A stretch of 34,830 nt of DNA from Chara braunii. Its lineage: Eukaryota > Streptophyta > Charophyceae > Charales > Characeae. The DNA lies in contig BFEA01000320.1 in assembly GCA_003427395.1 (NCBI GenBank), forward strand, positions 1,385,814-1,420,643, written 5' to 3'. The translations under genes were made by a program, and so were the position numbers. Positions 1 to 10,520 of the stretch are shown piece after piece; the first letter of the stretch is position 1, and the number at the start of each line of letters is the position of its first letter. The notes beneath the pieces were generated by a model, which was not told where the DNA came from, did no database searches, and was given only the letters and a program-made list of their open reading frames with translations.

Positions 1-110
1 CCCGTGGCTGGGCCATGACCGAGATGTCTTGGCCATGCCCATGGCTGGGCCACGGCTGAGATGTCTAGGCCACGCCCGTGGCCCACGGCCGAGATGCCTA
101 GGCCACACCC
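1..110. repeat. GC-rich short tandem repeat
   Basis: About three diverged copies of a unit of roughly 37 bp. Each carries TGGGCCA or TGGCCCA, then GAGATG, then TAGGCCA or TTGGCCA and GCCC. The array runs off the left edge of the window, so its true length is unknown. The open frame across it (29-223) is just the repeat translated and has no recognisable domain. Confidence 0.6.
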
Positions 111-1290
111 CTGGGGAAACGAGCCAAAAACGGGACGGCCTGCTACCCGTAACTGCTCCCAGGCCGGCCGCGGGAAAAAGAGTGGTACCACTACCACCAC
201 CTCCTGCTTTTGCCAATTATTGAACCGGTAGGCCGTTGAACCCATGATTTACTGTTTTTCTTGCAGCTTCTAATTGGTCTTCGCCCAAGCTTGCAATGAA
301 CTGTTATTTCTGCAAATTCGGAACTGTGCAGCGGTCACAGGTGCAGTTGTCTCTTTTTTTCAACAAAACGCATCTTTCCCGGCCCTCTGTCACGCAAGGG
401 ATAAGAGCCCTTGCTCAATCATGGGTCCACTGGTGCCCTGATTGGTTCTTTCCTGTTGGGTGTGCATCTACCCGACTCACCCTGGTTAACGATCGTCGTA
501 GTGTAACCATGTGAGTCTGTCTGCGGGACTGACATGGTTCCCTACCTTCAGACCTGCGCTATCCTGTTAATGATCATGTGGAGTCCCAAACAACCATTAG
601 CCACCAACACATCTTGGTTGTGATCATGCAAGTCCCAAACAACCATGGGACTCACATGGTTGTCCCTACGCCTGACCACAGGAGACCCATGTTTCCAGCG
701 TTGGTAATCAAATTCCAAAGCGACCGAGGTCCATCATGAGGGTAAACATCCCTCTACTAGTCCTACAGCCGAGAGACCTGGCTTAGCTCCCGGTAGTACC
801 CTGATATGCCATGGTGTAGTCTTTGCATCCTTGTGCAATGTCGACATACTTTGACGCCATGAGGATCATGACAATGTGTGTGAGAACCCCTGTGAATCTT
901 CCCTTTTTTTTAATTATTATTATTATTATTATTATTATTATTTAGACAAAAACAACCCGGGCTGATGCTAGGGGAGATGATAAGAGCACGCCACGCTAGC
1001 TAGCTTTCCCTGGGAGGCTCCATGTGAGGCCCTGTTTGAACATCACGCGGTGGCCCTTAAGGCACCGACATTGATCCCCTCGGGGAACAGTGAGGCATGG
1101 GTTAAACTCCTGACAGCCATCTTGATGCCTTGCATATTGCAATTATAATGTTATTTCATACGTGAAAATCCTGGTGTGCCTTAGCAGACTCGAGTAAGAC
1201 TCCCGTTGGTGCTGTCATGCACCATGGTGTAGTGTGTGCATCCCCTTGGACATTACGAATGAAAAAAAACAAACAAACCAGAAGACGACC
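111..1290. other. Unannotated stretch with a (TTA)n microsatellite
   Basis: No gene is recognised. A (TTA)n microsatellite lies at about 911-943. The 15-mer GTCCCAAACAACCAT occurs twice (near 583 and 631). The phrase CCATGGTGTAGT is present near 812 and again near 1220, each followed by TGCATCC, which suggests an old roughly 400-bp duplication. Short open frames here carry no domain signature. Confidence 0.4.
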
Positions 1291-1298
1291 TGTGTTGC

Positions 1299-1390
1299 CG
1301 CGCGTTCATTGAACGCGCGCTTCATATTCATGTTTTGAACGCGGTGAACGCGCGTTCAGTGAACGCAGCTAAACGCGTTTGACGCGGTTG
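1299..1390. repeat. GAACGCGCGTTC palindrome cluster (left copy)
   Basis: At 1299-1319 a 10-bp inverted repeat with a one-base centre (CGCGCGTTCA-T-TGAACGCGCG) is visible. More GAACGCG and CGCGTTCA elements follow to about 1390. The same vocabulary reappears at 34200-34290 near the other end of the window. It may be the terminus of a GC-rich DNA element, but I cannot fix the element's boundaries. Confidence 0.5.
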
Positions 1391-1587
1391 TGCAGGAGGT
1401 GTTTTTGGTGCAGGGGTGTGGGCTGGGGGCCGTAAGTAAAGAGCCAACGCAATGATCAGAAAACTGGTCATGGGACGCACGGCCCGGTTCCCAGCACGTG
1501 CTGCTCCCCACGAATAGATTTCAGCTTTTGTCAAAAAAACAAAAAAAAAAAGAGCCAACGCAACGATTGAAACCAGAACATCATCTC

Positions 1588-1732
1588 TAAGCACCAGTAC
1601 TTGGCCCAGCCATCGGCCGTGGGAAAAAAAAGAAGTAGAAATGTTTCTAGTCGGATGAATTTGGGCGCTCCTGTAGTAGCCCGTACGTTTCCTAAAATCG
1701 TGGCGCGTTAATGGGCACAACTCTAGGAAGTA
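1588..1732 (+). repeat. Dispersed repeat R, copy 1
   Basis: This stretch is clearly related, in inverse orientation, to 16722-16850. Shared blocks in order are CCAGTACTTG, CCCAGC, an A-run, AGAAA-GTTTCTAG, CCCGTAC-TTTCCTAAAATC, GTTAATGGGCAC and ACTCTAGGAAGTA. No coding signature or terminal structure identifies the element class. The minus-strand open frame at 1328-1720 runs through it and is probably fortuitous. Confidence 0.65.
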
Positions 1733-3494
1733 CTTGTGGCTTAACCTTCATCATTCCAACAACCCCTTTTCCATTTGCAGTCTGGACACACAAGGACTGA
1801 GGTTAGATTCTTGGCAGTAGATCCTGTTGTGAAATTGCTGGCCGCACTATACTGTGAATATCGTTCTGCCGATGAGACCCAGGTTATAAATATCGTAGTG
1901 TGGTGTACATTTTCCTGGACTGCGTAGACGGTCCAGGTCGAATTCCCAGTTGTGGATGATGCATCTGTGGGTCATGTACGGATTGGTTCTGGACTTGGGG
2001 CGGCGTTCAAAGATCTAGTGTATCATCTCTTGCAATATAGAGTTGCAGAGTTGTCGTGTGTCTTCATCCGACTACTATGATGTTCTTTGTTTTCTTGTTT
2101 TTTTTGGGGGGGCGGGGGGCAATGCAGCTCGCCATTCGTGGGGAGCAGGACGTGCTGCGAACTAGGCGCAGCGTCCGATATGAAATTGACACAGAACAAA
2201 TTGAGATACCAGGGCCATTACCAAGCTGCTTTGGGTGGAAGAAACTGTCAATTTGATTTGAAAGAGTATTCATGAGATAGGGATAACTTCAGCAATTTGA
2301 GAGCACTAAGTTGCAATGACTTGCTGATTTCTGCTGCCGAGATTGACATCGAGGCTGTACACTAACCCGGTAGGTTAGATTCGTAATTTTGTTTGGCTGA
2401 GGGCTAACCGAGAGACCTGCCTGTAAGGAAATTCGTGAGGGACAGATCTGCAAATCCAGGAAAATACATGCCCGGTACTACCCTAACTGCCTATAGCAGG
2501 CCCGGGCTACCCCTAGGACAGACAGGCCCTAAGTGGCCTATACTGTTAGACGGTCCTATAGCCTATAGCCGGGTCCGGTAGGGGCCGAGAGGCCGGAACA
2601 GCAACGGTACCGAAACCGCAACGGTACCGGTCAGTCAGTCTGTCCGGTCTAGGTCTAGAGAGTCTATAGATAGGTTAGGCTCATCGGTTCAGGACTTTTG
2701 GCGGTTCATTTCTCGCGAGCAGCGTTGGAGAAGCCAAGGGAGTTGGAAGCGGTACCTGTCTACCGGCGGCATCCTGAGACAGACTGCAACAGCAGCCATA
2801 GCCGGCCCTCTCTGAGTCTGCCATAGCTGGGGCATCCTCAGTGCATCTACCCCTGGGGGTATCTGCGTATGGCCGGGCTGTATCGAGGCTCTACAGTGGT
2901 GATTCGTGGGTAGTGGCAGCCATAGCTGCCTGTTCCTTCGTCAGAGTTGTCCATCGGCACTGAAGACTTCATTGCAAGACCTGTTCTTCATCAGGGTGGT
3001 TGGCGCTGACCTCTGGGAGGCTGTTCTGATGCAGCGCTACTAACTGGGTGTAGGATAGTGAGTGTTGTGAGTTCTGAGTGTGGCGAGATACTGGAACAAA
3101 CTCTGTTACGATAATAGTGTGAGTGGCTCATCATCAGTGACAGTTTCAATCGTGATCTTCGCAGGTTCTTTCTTCTGATTGGTTGTTGGGAGTTGTGTCA
3201 GAGAGTGAGAAACACTGTGTGTCTTCTCCCCTGCTGTGCATAATTGTCTTCCGCTGTTTATCTTCACCTGTGTGCAGTGTGGACTCTGTCTCCTCTCCCC
3301 TTCTCTTATGCATGTATGGGCATGTGTGAGATTGTCTGTGTGTGAGTCGCGAGAAAATTCGCCAGACAACCAAGTTCATAACAAAGTGCAACACAGAAAA
3401 CGTATCAAATGACAAGATTCAATATGAAACTCAGATACCAGCAATGGCTATGAGGATCAGTGAGACTTATTAGAACCTACAGAGTATTATCCTT
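1733..3494. other. Unannotated stretch
   Basis: I see no recognisable gene here. Near 2500-2660 the text is rich in CCGG, GGTACCG and GCCTATAG words with many short internal repeats. Overlapping short open frames at 2056-2275 and 3106-3415 show no family motif and sit on both strands of the same DNA, which argues against coding. Confidence 0.35.
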
Positions 3495-3515
3495 AAAAAA
3501 AAAAAAAAAAAAAAA
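3495..3515. repeat. Poly(A) tract
   Basis: Twenty-one consecutive A residues. It could be the 3' tail of an old retrotransposed sequence on the plus strand, but no element body or target duplication was identified. Confidence 0.6.
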
Positions 3516-3845
3516 GGATCACTAAGGCTATACAGGAGCCTAAAAAACCAAAACCAAGCTACCGAAGTGCTATATCCAACAGACCAACCAAAACCTGCCT
3601 CAACCGTCATGCCCTCAGATCAGGACTCTACCAGGCCTTGCGCACGCGTCCTCCCCTCCTCCCCCCCCCCGATGCAAGGTTACAGGGCATCATGCCCGGC
3701 CGCAGCTCCAGCCGGCTCGTTCTGCTTGTAGCTCACGGATGGCCACTGGAATGCCTTCCACCCTTGGCTGTTCCGCAAATCTCTCTATTAGGCTTCATGG
3801 CCCCCACCTGATTCAGGTTACAGGGGCAGCATGGCCCAACAACAA

Positions 3846-4128
3846 CCATTTCGTCAAAACGGACATATTATATTTTTTGAACGAAATCAAAACTGACTTT
3901 TTTTGCAAAAATCTGGTCGGAATTTTTTGATCCTGGGGGTCCGGCGTTCCCAAAACGCCGGACCCCCCTGGTCTTTTTTTTGTATCTGGTCTCAACCATA
4001 GACCAAGGGGGTCCGGCGTTTTGGGAACGCCGGACCCCCAAGAGCAAAAAATTCCGACCGGATTTTGGCAAAAAAAGTCAGTTTTGATTTCGTTCAAAAA
4101 ATATAATATGTCCGTTTTGACGAAATGG
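3846..4128. mobile_element. Foldback/MITE-like element with nested GC hairpins
   Basis: Two arms of about 121 bp (3846-3967 and 4007-4128) are near-perfect reverse complements separated by about 40 bp. The outer ends read CCATTTCGTCAAAACGG and its complement. Each arm contains its own hairpin, GGGGGTCCGGCGTT to AACGCCGGACCCCC with a 4-5-nt loop (3935-3967 and 4007-4039). The arms differ at only a few positions, which implies either recent insertion or arm homogenisation. There is no coding capacity. A target duplication is not obvious: CAAC occurs on both sides but is offset. This architecture fits a non-autonomous foldback or MITE DNA transposon; the superfamily is undetermined. Confidence 0.8.
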
Positions 4129-4139
4129 CTGTTCAACCC

Positions 4140-5520
4140 CCAGCACCGGCCAGCGTTGTTCTAGCACCGACCCTCCGTAAGCTATGGCGTGACAGCATCA
4201 GTGCAGCATCAGACGAGCTTGACAGCATCAGCACAGCTACCAAACACCACCGGGGTCACTCGGCCTCTATTCCATCTCCTGCACACACTAATCGTGCTTG
4301 ACACATGCCCTTGATCCCCCTTAAGCCTGATTCCATTTACAGAAGCCCCATTCCGGCAAGACTTATCACAGCGGGGCCACCATCTCTGCTGCTGCTCTGC
4401 CCTATTTCCATCCTTCCCGCTAGCCCCATCAAGCAGGACGCGTGCTGTTCAACCATCCAGTGCACTTACTCCACTTCGCCAACAGGCGCTCAACCCTACC
4501 TGTGCAATGCCAACCCTACCTGTCGAACTCAGATAGTCTTACATTCCCGCCTTTTTGAATTGTCCTGACTTGAGGATTTTTAATTTTTAATTTTAATTTA
4601 TAAATTTTACTTAGTTTTCCATTTTTTGTGCCGCCATCGAGGAAGTGTGCAAACGTGAAGTACTCGAGTAGGCGAACCCGAAGAGTACTTGTATGGATGG
4701 AGCGCATGCTCCGGAAACAGACTGAGTAGAGTGAGGTAGGTGGACTGTTGCACGAGACACTTGTGCATTGGCAATGTGATTTACTCTGCGATATGTAAAG
4801 CCCCTCGCCTACGTTGTTATTGTTATTGATTCTTATCTCATGCTAAATCATGCTCCTTGAGTGGCCGTTGGTGCGTGTGGGTGGGGGGCAGGGGGCGGGT
4901 ATTAGTCGGGGCTGCTTCAGTCCGAATCCTTCTGTGGTCCCCGGAGGTGAGGGCTCCGGGTGAGCAGCATCTTGGTGACCGCCTCGTGACTGCGCGAGTT
5001 CAGCGGCATGCCCATGGTAATTGCCGCCGACTCAACCGGTTGGATTGTTGGGGTCCCGCCGGAGGTGCCCCCCGTGGGGGACCAATTGTAGGGATTAAGT
5101 TCCAGGCTCTAGTAGTATCCCTACCGTGGTCGGTATCAGGCCTCCTGGTGTAGTCCGGAGCTGGGGACCCCTTTCAATCTTACCAATTGTGACCGCAAAG
5201 CATTCTAGACCAGCCATAACCGCGAATTGAATCGATTCACAATCAGAACTAGGGTAACTGTTTATACGAACATGTGAGAATTAACGAGTTTATAAGCACA
5301 ACATCAAGGGCACAAAGTTCGACAAACCGATATTTAAGAACTCAAAATTGGGAGTTTAGAATTAAGAGTATAGAGGTCAGGATTCCAGAAACTCAGGAAA
5401 TAGACAGCAGAAATAGAGATTTGAAGATTTGATGTTTCCAGATTAAGAACTCTGAACCAGGAATATCTAGAATGGGAGTAATTTTGTAAGTTTTGAACCT
5501 AGGTTCTGATTATTTAAGAA
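4140..5520. other. Unannotated stretch
   Basis: No gene is recognised. Short open frames (4305-4568 plus, 4516-4707 minus, 4857-5153 plus) lack domains or convincing composition. The part from about 5220 is A-rich and leads into the 56-bp minisatellite. Confidence 0.35.
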
Positions 5521-5900
5521 AAATTCAACATTAGAAGCCCAAACATCAGGACTTTTGAGACTTTAGAAGTACATAGAAATTCAAAATTAGAAGCCCAAAC
5601 ATGAGGACTTTTGAGACTTTAGAAGTACATAGAAATTCAAAATTAGAAGACTTAGTCCAAACATCAGGACTTTTGAGAGTTTAGAAGTACATAGAAATTC
5701 AAAATTAGAAGTCAAAACATTAGGACCTTCGAGAGTTTAGAAGTACATNGAAGTACATAGAAATTCAAAATTAGGAGTCCAAACATCAGGACCTTTGAGA
5801 GTTTAGAAGTACATAGAAATTCAAAATTAGAAGTCCAAACATCAAGACTTTTGAGAGTTTAGAAGTACATAAAAATTCAAAATTAGAAGTCCAAACATCA
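5521..5900. repeat. 56-bp minisatellite, left part
   Basis: The unit reads AAATTCAAAATTAGAAG, CCAAACATCAGGACTTTTGA, GA(G/C)TTTAGAAGTACATAG. Successive AAATTCAA starts at 5521, 5577, 5633, 5695, 5761, 5817 and 5873 give a period of 56, with one 6-bp insertion and one 10-base irregularity at the single N (5749). The array resumes at 7785 after the LINE insertion. There are no separate spacers, so it is not a CRISPR. Confidence 0.9.
5749..5749. other. Single-N contig join
   Basis: The single N lies between two identical GAAGTACAT copies inside the minisatellite. This looks like two contig ends that overlap by about 9 bases and were joined with one N instead of merged. The extra 10 bases in that unit are therefore probably an assembly artefact. 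Confidence 0.7.
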
Positions 5901-5935
5901 TCCCCTTTTCGGCAATAGATGGATAGTAGATACGA

Positions 5936-7477
5936 ATGGCCAAAACCTTCCACTGCATGGACTCGCCGTGGCAGGGCTGGGTGAAGAAAGGGGTCACAAG
6001 GGTACGGGATGTATGGGACACAGAGAAGAGGGAGTGGATTGACCCGGATCATCTACGGAAAAAACTGCGATATTGCCACCGCCCTCAAGAAGCTCTGGAA
6101 AAAGTGGCGGAGATGGTCCCCATCGACTGGTTGAGAATCCTGCGCAAGGGCCCTACCCTGCAGAAAGACGAGTGGGTGGCATGCCCAGGAAGGAAGGGAG
6201 TTGGGAGGGCGGTCTCCATACAGCCAGATGGCTCCGTCACTATGAACCGTTTCCATATAAGGAAAGGCAACGTCCTCCATAGAAACACCGAGGAGAAAAT
6301 GTCTGTACACCCAAGAGCCGAACTTTTTCGAATTAGGGTGCTCCAAGAAGATAGCCAATGGATAGCCTTCAGACCAACCACCCCGATCCAGCAACTACCC
6401 TTGGACCCATCGGAATGGTCGTGGACAACTCAAAAAGGGAAAGGAAAGAAAGGAACTAAAACACTTTATGGATTAACAATGAAATCAACATACAGGCTTC
6501 TCAGTCCAAAAACCAACCTTTTCGACCATTGCAAGTGAAAGAGCGATGGAGAACCCACCTAAACATCAACCAGGCAGAGATAAGGCCATTGAAATGGTTC
6601 CGGTTGGCTAAGGCAAAACCTGCTAAAATAGCGTCTCTCCAATGGCAGATTGAGCATCGCTGCCTGCCAACCACTAACTGGCTAATAGATAGAACTACGT
6701 TGGAACAAAGAGGGTTGGCCCTCCCCTGGTGCAAACTGTGCATAAACGCCTTCCCGGCTAGCAATTGAGCATATCTTTCTACAATGCCCGGGAGCTTTAT
6801 GGATGTGGAGATGGTGGGACAGAATTTGGGACCAATTTAGCACAAACACACCCTGGCCCTGGGACTGGAAGGTACTGCTATGCGAAGCCTGGCCCAGGGG
6901 AAATACCGAACATCTTGAGGAATTCACCATCAATTTGTTCAAACTAGGACGAAGAGCGGTCCTCTGGGCATTATGGCGATGGCGCTGCACCCATGAGATG
7001 GAAGGGGTGAGACTAGAAGGCCCAGAATTCAACGAAAGTGTCATACAGAAGATTCAAACGGAAATAACGGCCAAATTGGAAGCAGTTAAAACCCACATTC
7101 GTTCATTGCAATCACAAAAAGACATAAAACAAAAAATACAAGAATTGTGCTCATGCTGGCTGGGAGGACCAAACGGAGGAAGAATTGGGAAGGTGGAATG
7201 GAAAGATGAGTCGAAGGAGACAGTAGAGGGACAACAGGGAGCTGTAATAGAAAGAGACTACTGTCTGAGATTCAATGATTGGGCTATAATAGACGCAGAG
7301 ATTCCCCTGAGACCCCCTGAAGAATTCCCCGACCCCTTCCCCCCCCCTTCCAACTGCCTAATGGGGATGCAGTGGTATGACATGCAGAGGGGTAATGAGA
7401 AAGCAAGGACCAGCGTCGTACGGGCAGTCCGCAGGAGCAGTGTAGCATGGGCAGGCAGCTGCCCCGGTCCGCTCTAG
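5936..7477 (+). pseudogene. LINE ORF2 C-terminus (post-RT region, zf-RVT, C-terminal domain), frameshifted
   Basis: Three frames cover one degraded protein. The first (5936-6538) begins with PWQGWVKKG and contains the DPDHL...IPxDW pattern seen downstream of the RT domain in many LINEs. The second (from about 6540) contains SLQWQIEHRCLPTTNWL and ends in WCKLC. The third picks up at about 6765 with IEHIFLQCP and LWMWRWW. Together these give the CxxC...HxxxxC layout of the zf-RVT reverse-transcriptase zinc-binding domain, split by a frameshift at about 6760. The third frame then runs about 220 residues through a charged, Lys/Glu-rich helical stretch to a Pro-rich motif (RDYCLRFNDW, RPPEEFPDPFP, about 7256-7350) and stops at 7475-7477. 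The RT catalytic core and endonuclease are absent because of 5' truncation. The same C-terminal motif occurs at 12461-12751 on the minus strand. Confidence 0.82.
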
Positions 7478-7784
7478 CACAGCACGTTGATCTGACAGCT
7501 GTATAGCTGAGAGGAGCAGGACTGCGGCCAAGGAGATCCGCCAATATAAACAGTGCAGGCTAACTTAGGCAGGGGTGAGGGGGGGTATATATCCTTCCAC
7601 AAGGAAGTAATCAATGCCGCCCACTCAGGCCTCCCAGCCATAATGGGGAGGAGCGTGTGTGAGTCCCCATTGTACTTCATATTGACTTGCCGGGGGAATA
7701 GGCACCGGACTGTTGCTCCCCAGAATGGCAGGAGCCAGAACCATAAGGTTCTGATTTTCTCAAAAAAAAAAAGAAAAAAAAAAA
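7478..7784 (+). other. LINE 3' UTR with terminal stem-loop and A-rich tail
   Basis: This non-coding stretch follows the ORF2 stop. A perfect 7-bp stem with a 4-nt loop, CAGAACC-ATAA-GGTTCTG, sits at 7736-7753, immediately before the A-rich tail. In several LINE families a 3' stem-loop is the recognition signal for the element's own reverse transcriptase. That role is an inference here. Confidence 0.6.
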
Positions 7785-7880
7785 AGAAGTCCAAACATCA
7801 GGACTTTTGACTCTTTTGAGAGTTTAGAAGTACATAGAAATTCAAAATTAGAAGTCCAAACATCAGGACTTACGAATGTA
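7785..7880. repeat. 56-bp minisatellite, right part
   Basis: The array interrupted by the LINE resumes with AGAAGTCCAAACATCAGGAC. It continues for about 1.5 units, including a short CTCTTTTGA insertion, and then fades into unique A-rich sequence. Confidence 0.85.
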
Positions 7881-9317
7881 AAATTCTGAACCAGTTTTCT
7901 GAACCGTGTTGAAGAGAGGAAGCTGTGACTAATCACAGGAAAAATTAGTAATTAGTAATTACGCTGGTAATTGAAGATTATGAGATGCGAGAATTTAATC
8001 AGGATGTAGATGAGAAATCAAGAGTTAGAAAGCAGGATGTCTGACGGCTAGATAAAGAGTCAGCCTCAAGAGTCGAAACCAGCGTCAACATTTACAACCA
8101 TTACCTGGCTTATCCTACACAAAAAGACTGAAAAAGTACACACATATAGAACATAGAACTAAAACCCATCCAGCGAAGACAACCTTCTCACCTGTGGCAG
8201 CATCAGCTCCTGCTGCTCCTCGTCCTCCTCCTCCTCATCATCTTATTATTATCATCAAATCTTTCAGATGGAGCCTTCACCCGAGGGACCACTTGAGGGA
8301 GATGCTCTTATCACTCTCCCAAGTATCGCCCTCCCCAGAAGTTTCTAGGGGGGGAAAAAAAACCTTTCTGCAGGGGACACTGACCCCTGTTCGCAGCAAT
8401 TAAAAAAAAAAAAAAAAAAGAAAGATGGCCGACGCAGCATGTTTTGAAACCCTAAAGGCAAAAAAAACTCCCGCAGGCAAAGAAAGCACGAAATGAGCGA
8501 GCACGAAATGAGCGATTTCGGTCCAAAAGTATCCATTTTTTTTTTTTTTTTTTTTTTTTGGTTGTTGTTGTTGTTGTTGTTGTTGTTTTTCCCTCTGACA
8601 ACATGGCCGGCACCTGTAAATATGACACCTGGTCTGACACCACAGCCGTCGGTACTTCCGTTGACTTTTCAAACTTGGTGCGGTTTTCTTCACCGAAGTG
8701 TGTTTTTTTTGGCCCATTCGATACTCAAAGGTGACATGAACGTACTTACCTCTTGCCTAGGTGAGAGTCTTAGCCTGTACCAACCCCCTGAGCAATCAGA
8801 GTACGAACCACTAGCGCTGTGGTTATGCTGACCTTGTCGTTTCTTGCTGTTGTTGTTGTTGTTACTCAGTTGTTTATCTGCTAGTTCTATCTCTCAATTG
8901 ACTAATCCCTTTCTACCCCCCCCCCCCCCTGCACCAGAATACACCAAGGCTTAGCCCAATCCACTCTTGCACCTCCTCCCAAGGCTGAACTCATCCTGGC
9001 ATGACACCCATCCATAAAATGATGCCCTTTGAGCAATGTGCCCTCCAACCCGCCCATTCCTCTCCCCTACACACCCCCTCAAGTTGGCTCCACCCAATGG
9101 TCTCCTCCGTCAGACTAGACCAGCCCTGATCTACTCTTGCTCCCTCCATTATCAAAATTCAGCCCGGCATTACCTCCTATCCACAATGATTCCCCTGGAG
9201 AAATTTGCCCCCAACCCATACCTTCCCGTCTCAAATGGAACGGCCACACCCGCTACCTGTTCTCTAGAGTAAAATATCTCATGATATCACGACACCCCCC
9301 CCCTACAGACACCCCAC
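7881..9317. other. Unannotated stretch with simple repeats
   Basis: No gene is recognised. It contains a CTCCTC-rich patch (8212-8235), a poly(A) run (8401-8419), a poly(T) run (8537-8559) followed by (TTG)n to about 8587, a second shorter (TTG)n near 8846-8860, and a C-run near 8917-8930. Open frames over these (8345-8831) are translations of simple repeats. Confidence 0.5.
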
Positions 9318-9750
9318 CAATAACCGTAATCAAGTTCTTCAAGCCATGCGACCTTCAGCATGTCCCACCTCTAGGAGACCATTGTATGATATCCTTAGTT
9401 ACTGGACTGGGCCCTTTTAAAAAAAAAAAAAAAGCTCAGCAGGGAGTAAGACGGTGTTGGGAAGTCTTAGAAGGGTTTGTCAGGGAACCTGAGGGTAGTG
9501 AGCATTCGTAGGACCTCTGTGGCAGGTTATTGCATGAGTAATTCCCTAATCGGTCATTAGATACTCATAAAAAAGAAAAAAGAAAAAAAAAGAAAACGAT
9601 ATCCTTAGTTAGGGAGGCTGTTGCGTTTGCTGCCCAAGCTATGCCAGTTACCACTTTCTGGCATAAGGATTTGACAAACTTAAAAGGGGAAAAGTGGAAA
9701 GGACACACCATCTCTGGTCTCTGGCCAGGTCAAGGCCAAAGATAGTTTGA
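9318..9750 (+). pseudogene. Coding remnant split by a SINE-like insertion
   Basis: A frame running up to about 9401 (HVPPLGDHCMISLV) and a frame starting after 9611 (AFAAQAMPVTTFWHKDL, then HTISGLWPGQGQ, stop near 9742) are in phase with each other once the insertion at 9402-9597 plus one duplicated 14-mer is left out. That continuity suggests a once-coding sequence, probably retroelement-derived given its setting. I do not recognise the protein family and saw no catalytic motif. Confidence 0.45.
9402..9597 (+). mobile_element. SINE-like insertion with 14-bp target duplication
   Basis: A 196-bp insertion bounded by identical GATATCCTTAGTTA at 9388-9401 and 9598-9611. It ends in a tail made of A and G (AAAAAAGAAAAAAG, about 9568-9597). 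Near its 5' end, after an internal A-run, it has GCTCAGCAGGGAGTAAGACGG, which resembles a tRNA-type pol III A box. A B box is not clear. Its length, tail and target duplication fit a SINE or other small retrotransposed RNA mobilised by a LINE. Confidence 0.72.
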
Positions 9751-10334
9751 TTCTAACAATGGAGGAAGGTGGTGCGGAGGAAGTCCCGTATACAGACATC
9801 GAATGGGGACTAGAAGAAGAGGAAGACAGTAGGGTAGAGAAGGGGAGTGCCTGAGACCATTGTCCACTTTAGCAAAGAGAATAGCAAGCTGCATTTTCCC
9901 TTTGCTAAACAGAATTATCTACTCCTTCAGCTAACTTCCCAGTGCAGCTTGCGATTCCCTCTTGGTAACTTCCTCCATAATATAAGCCATATTTTGAGTG
10001 CTGGCCTCCTTATTCTACGTGCGTACAGACTTTGGTACGGCCCATCCCCGTACGGCGGGCCGGCACTGACAGGCAACAAGGAAGCTTGATAAACAGACAA
10101 CATCCCACCTAAAGAAAAGGGGCATCTAATATGCGAAAGTCAGAAAAAAGTTAAACTTTGTAAATCCAATGGAGACACGAGTTTGCAGTTCAGTCGTAGC
10201 CCGAGTTTCAGATGCAATCAGCACTTGGGCCGCTAGTTGAGACACAGGCTGCAGTTTGCTACAAGCAGTTCATGCAGTTTGCTACAAGCAGTTCACACGA
10301 GACAGGTCACGTGGTACTGTCCCGCTCGCGAGCG
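9751..10334. other. Unannotated stretch
   Basis: No gene is recognised. An acidic reading (TDIEWGLEEEED) near 9795-9830 may continue the coding remnant upstream in another frame. A direct repeat of GCAGTTTGCTACAAGCAGTTCA is seen at about 10251-10293. Confidence 0.35.
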
Positions 10335-10460
10335 GTCCAGTGTTTGCTGGTGTGACCGGTACCATCCTGTGCACTAATGGTCCACCAGTCGCTGGTGCAA
10401 CCGGACTGCCTAGAAGGCAACGGGAACACAGTAAGTAGATACTCTCTCTCTCTCTCGCTC

Positions 10461-10520
<60 letters not shown>

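Larger units (their letters stand above)
5901..7784 (+). mobile_element. 5'-truncated LINE insertion with target duplication
   Basis: A 1.88-kb block interrupts the minisatellite. It is bounded by identical 16-mers, AGAAGTCCAAACATCA, at 5885-5900 and 7785-7800. It ends in an A-rich tail (about 7761-7784). It carries the 3' third of a LINE (post-RT region, zinc knuckle, C-terminal domain) followed by about 280 bp of 3' UTR. The missing 5' part, the A-rich tail and the direct repeats are the classical result of target-primed reverse transcription. Because the target is itself a tandem repeat, the 16-mer alone is weaker proof than usual. However, the repeat text overlaps by exactly this block on the two sides, as expected for a true duplication. 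Confidence 0.88.

Noticed and set aside
4857-5153. 98-codon frame starting MSGRWCVWVGG
   Set aside because: No domain, low-complexity G-rich start, no conserved pattern; length is within chance for GC-richer DNA.
5521-5900. Regularly spaced repeats resembling a CRISPR array
   Set aside because: The units are contiguous 56-bp copies with no variable spacers, and the context is eukaryotic; this is a minisatellite.
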